Assembly (NCBI RefSeq): GCF_963676685.1
Contig: NC_092345.1
Coordinates: forward strand, 51,891,527-51,955,526
Direction of reading: 5' to 3'
DNA length: 64,000 nt
Origin: Mytilus edulis
Lineage: Eukaryota; Mollusca; Bivalvia; Mytilida; Mytilidae
The notes under the pieces are model-generated. The model did not search any database, was not told where the DNA came from, and saw only the letters and a list, made by a program, of their open reading frames with translations. The translations under genes were made by a program, and so were the position numbers. Positions 52,501-60,058 of the stretch are shown here, piece after piece; the stretch's first letter is position 1, and every line of letters starts with the position of its first letter.

Positions 52501-54663
52501 GACTCTGTTGATTTATTTTTCAATGTATTTAGAGGAACTCATAAATGTCCAATCGAAACCACGGTAAAACACAATTTTATTACTGGTACATATTTTGATA
52601 CACATTTTCTTTAATTGCAATACCGGAGTGTCTCCTAGGATTATGTGAACTAAAAGTTATACAAGTTTATGAGCTGTTATCTATATGTTTTTGTCACATG
52701 TGTAAAATTATTTAAATAACAGAAATCTGTTTAACAGTCATTTCGACTAACATGAGCAACTCGACGGGTGCCACATGCGAAGGAGGATTTGCTTACCCTT
52801 CCAGAGCACCGTAGATGATCCCCAGTTTTTGGTGGGGTTCGTGTTGCTTAATGTATTTTTCTGTGTTATGTTTTTTTGTACTCTATTTGTTTGTTTGTCT
52901 TTTTTGTATTTAGCCATGGCGTTGTCAGTTTAATTTTCGATATATAAGTTAAAATGTCCCTGTGGTATCTCTGTTAAAATCAAATGACAGAAACTATAAC
53001 CATCCTTTCATAATTGAATACAAATTAAGTGTTGAATTAGGGAGCTACCACTTGATTTTTAGGGGGGGGGGGGGGGGGGGCTAGGATGAAATTTGAAAAA
53101 AATAGGCAGGACAGGAGTTTTGAGTAAAAAAAAAGGCAGGATGAGACACTTGCAAAAAAAAAAGTCAGGACGACAATTTAGGTAAAAAAAAGTCAGGATT
53201 AACTAAAAAAAAAAAAAGGCAGGACCGAACAGAGTGAAAAATAAAAAGGCAGGACAGAGATTACAGCTAAAAAAAAAATGCAGGACAAAATTTTTCGTCC
53301 TAGCCCCCCCCCCCCCCCCCCCCCCATAAAAATCAAATGGTAGCTCCCTTAGAACCGTATGACTGCTTTTAAATAGTTGTTGTTGTTACGTAAATATGTA
53401 TATTCCATTCTAGTGTAATTTCCGTCCCGGATTCGGATTCAGAGTAGGTGGATATATCTGTATCTGCAATGACGGAGTTGACTACAACGGCAATTACATT
53501 GGCTTCAACGGAGAAGAAGTAGAGAAAGCCACAGACTTATCAAAGTTTAAGTGTGAAACGTAAGTAAATATTACTTACTGCAATCTTCTATATTCAAAAA
53601 GTATTAATTTCTAAAACCACTTCGTTTTGACCGAGTTTTGGGAAAACGATTGGGATAAGCTCTACGTATAGGAAAGATTTTTACAGTCTTATGGATTTTG
53701 TTTCATACAGAAACATTATTTACTTCAAAACTTACTCTCGATCGCCATAATCTGAATAAAACTGTTTTTGATCGTGCCGTTAATTTTTACCTGACTGTAT
53801 ACAGTTGCTCCAGTAATACACTGTAGATCGAGGATCACATGTGTGCTATTTTCTTGTACTGCTTTGTCTACGAGGAAGGCGTCGAGTTTGTTTTCTCTAC
53901 ATTTTGGAATGATTATACACATATCAGATTTCTTTAAATCCAAAAGGCACAAATCTTTTTTCAACCTAAATTTATGATGCAATTACATTTATGGACATTA
54001 ACAACGCGCCCAACTCAGTCACGTGATATCAGTTATGATTCTCTCGAGATCGTGTGGTGGGTAAAAATGATGTTGCAGTTTTAACACTAGATTATGTGAA
54101 TAATGAGTACTATAAGTCAAAGTTGATTAATGGGTTATCAATGTCTATTTTCAAATTGAATACATATTCAAAATGAATCCTGCTTTGGACTAGACCAACA
54201 CTCTGAACTGAAATTTAACGGTGCTAGTCACAGTGACAAGTTCGACAGTACGAAATGCCACCCTACCATAAAACACTATTTTGGCTCCGAGCAGACCAGT
54301 GTATGCTCTTTTGCGTTAATGCTGCATGTACAAATAGTTTATAAGCAGCGAATACCAATTTGTTCGTCTTTGGTTTGACATGATTATGTATCGGAGCCAC
54401 GACCTCCTGCTTTCGAGGCGAACAAGTTGCGACGAGACTACTGATTCATTATATGTATTATAAATAAATACGGTAAAATAAATACTTCAGCCAATGTATA
54501 TTATAATGATACTTTATATCAATCAGTCTATTTTATTGACAGGACACATCATGGATATAGATCAGCATTCGGATCTGATTCTAATGACCGACAATCAGGA
54601 ACATATCTCCCCTTCAATTCAGATGATGCAGATGTATATTATAAAGATCCTTATATGAAGTGA
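43484..54663 (+). CDS. Secreted Cache plus EGF-like protein resembling a GPR158/GPR179 ectodomain, no 7TM
   Basis: Six exons: 43,484-43,550, 50,396-50,873, 51,542-51,697, 52,431-52,563, 53,414-53,559 and 54,543-54,663. All junctions are GT-AG with matching phases, giving 366 residues and a TGA. Residues 1-20 are a signal peptide (MTMSVINRFLYLVICGIVTA). Residues about 23-270 look like the Cache (PAS-like ligand-binding) domain of GPR158-type orphan class C receptors: FTKWEEYADLAIYNSNYL, SGVVEFAPGVLKNYELFAAF, NYT glycosylation sites, then YYDCGGGYVWMFTYSSPIF and GVATIDIELTDKDINQCD. An EGF-like module follows (KCPIETTCNF..GFGFRVGGYICICNDG). The chain stops 40 residues later, before any hydrophobic helix. 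Homology is from memory of family patterns. Confidence 0.75.
43880..45980 (+). mobile_element. Penelope-like element family 2, copy B (Cache gene intron 1)
   Basis: Frames broken by a handful of stops give YWLPKLHKKTF, VDSFDFSTLYTTLPHYLIK, VVGISMGSNCAPLISDLFF, NNTYRYLDDIFSLNNQEF (catalytic YLDD) and CPFLDLNISVSNGKL. The C-terminal piece PHFYGNVVNRARKF lies at 45,020-45,223. The 3' tail (45,500-45,980) ends TTGGCAATCATACCACATCT. It is a different lineage from family 1 at 40,394 and 47,597, and inactive. Confidence 0.8.
45990..47590. other. Intron stretch without recognised genes
   Basis: Apart from the 69-bp duplication, AT-rich DNA. Two overlapping plus-strand frames at 46,052-46,413 (LDISRPEVRIKLLEPLELF...) lie in a slightly GC-richer patch. 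I do not recognise them. Confidence 0.35.
46431..46568. repeat. 69-bp tandem duplication
   Basis: GGGAATAATT...ACATTTGAGAT occurs twice in direct tandem (46,431 and 46,500) with two differences. Non-coding, intron 1 of the Cache-protein gene. Confidence 0.9.
47597..48895 (-). mobile_element. Penelope-like element family 1, copy B, 5'-truncated
   Basis: Contains the C-terminal half of the reverse transcriptase (see the 48,084-48,863 entry) and the full 3' tail to GACGAAAGATACCAAAGGGA at 47,605. It begins abruptly near TATTCTAGAGGTGGC at 48,880, so the N-terminal part is missing, as expected for 5'-truncated reverse transcription. It is in antisense orientation in intron 1 of the Cache-protein gene. 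Confidence 0.8.
48084..48863 (-). CDS. Penelope-like reverse transcriptase fragment, open for 259 codons
   Basis: Open frame with most palm motifs intact: TFDFSTLYTSIPHSKLKDKL (motif A Asp), QQTVGIPMGTNCAPLLADLF (fingers/palm, family motif), FRYIDDVLSLNNSKFGDY (catalytic YIDD) and ASYLDLHLEIDNEGRLKT. It starts inside the family alignment (no native ATG). It stops at a TGA after IRYSRA, where copy A continues for some 30 more residues to SSLRKF, so there is a single premature stop. No GIY-YIG or other endonuclease lies in the rest. Not expected to be functional on its own. Confidence 0.8.
   Translation of the reverse strand: MNQMWILKNSKDLLEDIQSNSLSSCNSIKTFDFSTLYTSIPHSKLKDKLKELVLLCFTKKNGQRRYKYLVLGRDKSYFVKNHSDSNKKFSETDIIKMLDFLIDNIFVTFGGRVFQQTVGIPMGTNCAPLLADLFLYYYEADFMQELLRKKDKKLAISFNSSFRYIDDVLSLNNSKFGDYVERIYPIELEIKDTTDTVKSASYLDLHLEIDNEGRLKTKLYDKRDDFSFPIVNFPFLSSNIPAAPAYGVYISQLIRYSRA
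49490..49825 (+). repeat. Solo 3' tail of Penelope-like family 2
   Basis: From GGGGGAGGGTTGGGATACCG to CAATCATACCACATCTTC it matches the tail at 45,650-45,975 with moderate divergence. No coding part. Confidence 0.75.
50396..50873 (+). CDS. Cache-protein exon 2: N-terminal helix and first half of Cache domain
   Basis: Acceptor TTACAG at 50,390-50,395. Encodes VKNDNIFRVLEKIGTTASRE through RTKTTF. The pattern D....A....NYL in the first helix, GVVEFAP and SFYNYT resembles the GPR158-type Cache domain. Sequons NGT, NYT and NDS are present. The longer frame upstream of 50,396 is intron read-through. Donor CAG|GTTATA, phase 2. Confidence 0.85.
50930..51090 (-). repeat. Solo 3' tail fragment of Penelope-like family 2, antisense
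   Basis: GATTGCCAATG is tripled at 50,941-50,990, then GAGACCAAAATGACACAACT and GGTCACCGTACGG, the reverse complement of 45,850-45,960. Confidence 0.7.
51542..51697 (+). CDS. Cache-protein exon 3: conserved Cache core
   Basis: Encodes NGTIIEADILVARRDDGHVT then KPYYDCGGGYVWMFTYSSPIF and RNRDGSPIFK. The YxDCGGGxxWxxTYxxPxF signature is the strongest link to the GPR158-like family. Phase 2 at both ends. Confidence 0.88.
52010..52411. repeat. 33-bp minisatellite, about 12 units (Cache gene intron 3)
   Basis: The unit is like ATTGATTGCGTTCTATGATT then CTAATCTACCCAC, imperfect. A variant unit TTTCTAATCAACCCC recurs exactly 132 bp apart (52,201 and 52,333), suggesting a four-unit higher-order repeat. 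It ends 19 bp before the exon 4 acceptor. The 81-codon plus frame is a multiple-of-three artefact. Confidence 0.88.
52431..52563 (+). CDS. Cache-protein exon 4: end of Cache domain, start of EGF-like module
   Basis: GVATIDIELTDKDINQCDLG matches the family's GV..IDI.L...DI.QC block. A further 20 residues then end HKCPIETT. Phase 2 in, phase 0 out. Confidence 0.88.
52755..52980 (+). repeat. Solo 3' end of Penelope-like family 1 (Cache gene intron 4)
   Basis: Runs GAGCAACTCGACGGGTGCCA, GCTTACCCTTCCAGAGCACC, TTTTTGGTGGGGTTCGTGTT and GCCATGGCGTTGTCAGTTT in the same order as the complement of 47,640-47,835. Confidence 0.75.
53038..53351. mobile_element. MITE with G19/C22 arms and A-tract/GGCAGGA array (Cache gene intron 4)
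   Basis: Terminal inverted repeats AGGGAGCTACCACTTGATTT and the complement of AAATCAAATGGTAGCTCCCT enclose a run of 19 G (53,062-53,080) and a matching run of 22 C (53,304-53,325), then CTAGGA and TCCTAG. The 220-bp centre has about seven copies of an A-run followed by GGCAGGA or GTCAGGA. Its right end is 62 bp from exon 5. Non-coding. Confidence 0.8.
53414..53559 (+). CDS. Cache-protein exon 5: EGF-like module
   Basis: CNFRPGFGFRVGGYICICND then GVDYNGNYIGFNGEEVEK and KFKCE. C......GFGFR.GGY.C.C..G is the EGF-like signature that follows the Cache domain in GPR158-like receptors. Phase 0 in, phase 2 out. Confidence 0.88.
54543..54663 (+). CDS. Cache-protein exon 6: short tail and stop
   Basis: 40 residues, THHGYRSAFGSDSNDRQSGT then YLPFNSDDADVYYKDPYMK and TGA. 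No hydrophobic segment. The stop overlaps a possible donor (AA|GTGAGA at 54,659/54,660), so a longer spliced form cannot be excluded. AATAAA follows 36 bp after the stop. Confidence 0.75.
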
Positions 54664-54698
54664 GAAAATATGTGATCTTTTGAAATGGACCGTTAAAA

Positions 54699-54704
54699 AA
54701 TAAA
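54699..54704 (+). terminator. Candidate polyadenylation signal of the Cache-protein gene
   Basis: AATAAA 36 bp past the TGA; a second at 54,728-54,733. Supports transcript termination here, without a receptor part. Confidence 0.5.
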
Positions 54705-54800
54705 CATCTTGTAATATCCTTACCTTAAATAAAAAAAAATAATCAGACGGAGTTTTTTTTCGTTGATTTTAGAATAAATACCTTAAAAGTTATTTACAGT

Positions 54801-56918
54801 CCCGTACGAAAAACATGACACGTACTCCGGCTGGACAGTAGCCGTACTGAGAACCGTACTTATAATAATCATTTGGACTTTTCTTTGAATGTCTTTTAAG
54901 GGATAACCCGGCTGGACTTTCAGCGAAATTAGCCGTAAACCGGCTCGAAATATTTAAATTAGCAGGAGTCCGGTTCAGAAAGTCCAGCTGAACTTTCATA
55001 AAAGTACGTCTGAAAAAATCCAGCTGGCATTTCTGGCAAAAATATGGCCTCTATAAAGTTCAGTTGGACTTTACAAAGTCCGGCTGAACTTTGAGAAGTC
55101 CAGCAGAACTCATAAAAGTTCAGCTGGACTTTTTAAAGTTCTATTTGACCTTTAAAGATGACCTCAGCAGGGGTTGATCCACAAAAAATGAGGGGGTGGG
55201 GGGTCCACCCCTGCAGAACCCTCCCTCTCGATAACTACTGCTTAGTTTTTCTTCAGATGGTGGATTCTTCTGCTTTGATATGCATCCCTTGTTATAATCT
55301 GAAAATAAAAAAATAAAAACATTATGCATATACTGCTTATTTCTTTTTTTTTTCTACTGTCTTACTATCAAAATCAAGAAACGGGGAATTGTGAAGCTAA
55401 AGCTTATTCCTAAAAATGTGTGGTTATAATTATCATGATTTATATATATTAAGACTAAATAAATTTAAAGTGCATAAAATAAAAGTATTTTAAGCTTTGA
55501 AAATCACTCAAACTGAAATATTTTGCATAATTAAGTATTTAATGTAGTTTTTTTAATTATTTTTACTCATCAAAAATAAAAATTAAGCTATTTTTAATGT
55601 TGTAAATCATTTCATCAATATGTTGAAGAAAAAAGAGCATATCAGATTGTACTTACCAGAATATGCAATTAAAAAAACATGCAAACAGCAATCTTCCTAA
55701 ATTGAAATTGATGCCAGTCAGAAGGATCCATCTTCTCTAATAAAATGTAAAAAGAACTACTTCCAAACATTTGCTTTAATCCAATGTAAGTTTCTCATTT
55801 TGTTTAAGAAAGAAGACACATCTTCCGGGGCCTGTAATTCCAAATTCAAATTTTGTTGTATTGCAATACATGAGGTTGTTTGAGGAGCTGTGAAAATTTT
55901 TCTTCATATGACTTCTTGCATATATGTCTTAATTTTGAATATGTGATATATTAAAAAAAAGAAAATCAATTATTATTTTGTTCAATTATGAAATGTTTAA
56001 TAAAAGTGATAGATATTGCAGATATATGTATTTAGAAATGTGTTATCCTTCAAATGGTCTCATGATCAACCTCTGTGTAGATGCTACTTCCTGTGACCTG
56101 TCCAGACTGAGGTTAATTGAAAACAGATGACACTCTCTACAAGATTACTGCTATTAAATCACTGTTAATGGCTCAAATTTCTAATTGATATTAAAGAATG
56201 ATGATAATTATTTATTTTATGCATTCATCTTATTAAATATAAATATACTAGAAAATGTATAAATTTAACCAATTAATAGATGTAATTTTGCTAGGGGTTT
56301 TTATTTCATGAAAAAGTAAAAATGTTAAATAATTGTTGAAAACATTAACTGGGATATAATTCAATCAAAATTATATCACCTATATTAAATTTCAACTTTC
56401 CATTTACAGTTTATTTTAGATATTTAAAATTTTATAATGGAATTGAAAATTTTAGGGGAAAAGATCACATCTTATAGTTTGATCTTAAAGTATATTGTAA
56501 AAAAATATGATATCATTATTATAACTCTTTTCCATTTTGAAAGAAATTGTTCCTTTTAAAGAACAGAATCCTAGTGACAAACTTTTTATTTCTGTAAGTG
56601 CAGATTTGGCTGATGAAAATTTTCTAAGTCTTTATTCCTGGCTCATAAATGACTGTAAAATTTTCTAAGACAAAAATCCTGCTGATCATTCTACAGAAAG
56701 AATAATTTTTCTCAAAAGTCCAGCCTTGTTTATTTTCTTGTCAGAATTACAAAAAGTGCGGTTGGACTTTTAAGAAAATACCGGCTGGCAAATAACCGAA
56801 GTATAAGAAAAAGTACGTGTACGGCTCATGTCAGACTGGACTTTTCAAAGTCAGACTGGAATACGTCTCAAGTCCAGCTGAAGTCCAGTTGAACTCCTGT
56901 TGAAATTTTCGTACGGGG
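54801..56918. mobile_element. DNA element, TIR CCCGTACGAAAA, with arrays of AGTCCAGCTGGACT
   Basis: The left end CCCGTACGAAAA at 54,801 pairs with TTTTCGTACGGG ending at 56,917. Both subterminal regions (54,890-55,150 and 56,715-56,900) are dense in full or half copies of the 14-bp palindrome AGTCCAGCTGGACT and variants (AGTTCAGCTGGACTT, AGTCCGGCTGAACTT). The 1.5-kb middle is AT-rich with no transposase. It contains a GGGGGTGGGGGGTCCACCCC patch near 55,190. Confidence 0.7.
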
Positions 56919-56929
56919 TCTGGCATGAT

Positions 56930-57130
56930 GAACAGGGCCAATCCAAGTGATAAATTGAAAACAAACTGACAATGACAAAGTTCGTTTTCGCAACCACGTT
57001 GCGAAAACGAAAAGACTAACATCAGCAAACAAAACACAACATAGAATACTAATAAAAGATTGAGTAACACGAAATCCACAAAAAACCAGAGGTGATTTCA
57101 GTTGCTTCGACATGTTTATACATTTTTGCG
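56930..57130 (-). repeat. Solo 3' end of Penelope-like family 1, diverged
   Basis: AAACTGACAATG, AACACAACATAGAATACTAA, AACACGAAATCCAC and AGAGGTGATTTCAGTTGCT follow the order of 47,650-47,780. It includes a local hairpin TTCGTTTTCGCAACC / GTTGCGAAAACGAA. Confidence 0.65.
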
Positions 57131-57750
57131 ATTTCAAGAGCCAAGTAATGGCCTTTACATTTCATTCTCCATTGCTCAACTATACCGACACGCGGTTCAA
57201 CATAGGCCCAGGAATATGACCACATCACAACACATTGCAGGGCCGGCCCTAGCCATTTTTAAAAAGGAAGATTTTTAACCCAGTAGAAAAGGGGATGGGT
57301 ACAACCATATTTCCCCATTTAAATGTATTGATCGTCCAAATGAAAAGGGGTGCCTATCCCCATGAACTTCCTCCTTGATGCGTAGGTATCGGGACACGTC
57401 ATCCAAAAACATAACAAACGCAAAAAAATACAGACAAAAACAAAACCCTAATCTAACATTAAACAACAGATGTTGACGAAACAAGTAAAACACCATTATG
57501 GGATGTTGATAGCATGGGAAATACACTCAAATCAGAGTACAAAAAGGTTGTCTATGAAGTATAATGCATAGAGAATCTCTTATAAACAATTTGCTTTACA
57601 TGCTGAGAAGAAATTTACAGTAAATTTGAGAATGCATGGGGAATTCATCAAATTGAAAGTAAATCACAAAGCATGTTAACATATTTATCAACATCCATTT
57701 AATATGCGTAAATACGTTTTTTTAGTGAAATTATTTACAGGGTCAGGGCC

Positions 57751-58304
57751 ATTACTCCACGTATGCAATACTTTGTTTTCTAACAGCTCACCTGGTAATA
57801 AGGCTACGTGAGTTCTAGTCATCAATAAGGTTTGCATTGGCGCTCGTTGTCGTCTTTGTCGCCCTCGTCCGTTGTTTTTAAACATATTTTTTCATTGAAA
57901 CAACTAAAATAACATTTAACAAAATTTGGCCTGAGTAATCCTAAGTGTATCCAGTATATTAACGTTTGTGTTTTTCATTCCGACCAGTCAAAAAATAAAA
58001 ATAGAGCATACGAGTGCAGTTGCATTTATTACTCCACGTATGCAATACTTTGTTTTCTAACAGCTCACCTGGTAATAAGGCTACGTGAGTTCTAGTCATC
58101 AATAAGGTTTGCATTGGCGCTCGTTGTCGTCTTTGTCGCCCTCGTCCGTTGTTTTTAAACATATTTTTTCATTGAAACAACTAAAATAACATTTAACAAA
58201 ATTTGGCCTGAGTAATCCTAAGTGTATCCAGTATATTAACGTTTGTGTTTTTCATTCCGACCAGTCAAAAAATAAAAATAGAGCATACGAGTGCAGTTGC
58301 ATTT
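57751..58304. repeat. Near-perfect 277-bp tandem duplication
   Basis: ATTACTCCACGTATGCAATA starts at 57,751 and again at 58,028; I saw no difference between the copies over their length. Two minus-strand frames (57,688 and 57,959) repeat the same 48 residues for this reason. Confidence 0.92.
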
Positions 58305-59345
58305 ATTGACTTACATGTTGACTATAATTATAGACATAAAAAACATGAACTGGACACAAATTATCAAAAAGTCAAGATCTACCTACTTTCTATTCACTCT
58401 AATTATCAGATAATTATTGGTGCATGTGGTTATCATTGATAGGAGATTTTCTCAAGGTTTTTGCCTATCATCTTAAAAACTCAATTAAGGCAAACATGTT
58501 TAGCTTTATAAGGATCTAAAAAAAAATTTGGACGAATCCCTTAGAAGTGATTGCCATGAAATGAGTCTTTTTTGCTTATTTTAATGTTTTTTTCTATATT
58601 TGATTTTTTTTTTTTTTATAGTTGAATGGTAGATATTGCAAACAGCAAATTCAATCAGAAATTAAAGATCTACAAAATAACCAGTTAAACTATTATAATG
58701 ACCAATAGATGACTTACTCTTTTAACTTGATATGACGATTTTGTTAATTTATGTTTTACAAATTTTCGTGTTTTTACCATTTATTTCGAAAAAGTATGAT
58801 AGAACAATGTATGCAGAAAGCGCAAAAAGAAAAAAATAATTAGAAACCCAGACAAGATCTACATGAATATCAAACAGCCGAAGTCTTCGCATGGATCATC
58901 GTACATTAAAGAGGTTCTACATAACTGAAGACTTATAATGGCTTATTTTCATGTTTTCTTTTTATGTTATCTTGAAAACTACATCCCCATGATCATAGAT
59001 TGGTTGAAACATACATAACATCAATAATCAGCAATATATTTTTGACTATTTTGTTTTTACAATTTTTCCAATTGAAATATTATAATAGATAAGTATATTG
59101 CAGAAAGTACAAACGATGAACAGCAAAATATGATAGCCATGATAATTTTTTTTACCAAAATCAAAATATAATCAAATCATCATATGACTTCAATGGGAGT
59201 TATTGCTCTTTAGTTCTGATCATTGCTTTGAGTTTTGGGTAAACTCTATAAAGTACATATAGAGAAACTTTATACAGAAAAATGATCAGCAAAACAATAT
59301 CAATAAGCCAGATATTTTGTTCATGCTAGTACAGGTGAGCGACAA
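57786..59345 (+). mobile_element. Diverged relative of the Helitron-like element at 1,081
   Basis: Starts AGCTCACCTGGTAATAAGGC with a CTACGTGAGTT partner and ends CAGGTGAGCGACAAAG. Internally it has GAGTTATTGCTCTTT-like and GATCAGCAAAACAAT-like words, as in the units at 1,550-3,240. More decayed; the left end is duplicated by the 277-bp tandem. Confidence 0.5.
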
Positions 59346-59763
59346 AGTATCGTTTTTGAATAAATCGTAGTAATTTCTTCAAGATGTCAGAATAGTTCTA
59401 TCTAATTGCAATCTGTTATGACTTATTATTAACAACATATCATTCGTTTACAGTAACATACGAATTCTATCTATGAACTGCATGTCGCTCATTACCTTAT
59501 TTTTTCTTCTTATTTCATATTCGAATATAATAGCTGCTTTGTTGATAAGATGTACTAATGCTGCGATATTGGCATGTGTTACTAAGGGGTGGGTGACGTT
59601 TTGGTAAATAGTGGATAGGCAAATTGAATAACATAAAAATACTGTTAAATCAAAACAAAGTATCAAATTTTAAACGGAATAGAAACTTTTGCTGGTGTAG
59701 GGTGTTGACAAATAGAAAAGGATTTCTTAAAACATAACTGGTTATCAAAACATAAATTTAATA

Positions 59764-60058
59764 ATGTGTAAATGTTTGCATGTGCTATGGTGTTTCTTGG
59801 CTCTAGTTTGTGTATCAGTATGGACAAACAGCTGTAGTGAGGATGCAGCCTGTGATGATGTTGTTACCATGCCATTAGTGGATAATCTGGGGGCCACATT
59901 AAAAGCTGATATAGATGTCAAGAATCTAAACAAACATTTAAAAACTTTCATTGAACAAGAAATGAAGAAAGTTTTTGAAGAAACCGCAAACAATGTGAAG
60001 ACTCTTGTTGAAAAGGGAATTGACGAATTGAATACAACAGTTCAAGAAAAACAGTCAG
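59764..60058 (+). CDS. Collagen C4-like exon 1: signal peptide and coiled coil
   Basis: ATG at 59,764; the frame ends TTVQEKQS before donor G|GTATTT. Cysteines at C2, C4, C10, C17 and in NSCSEDAACDD. Read-through past the donor reaches a stop at 60,138. Confidence 0.82.
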
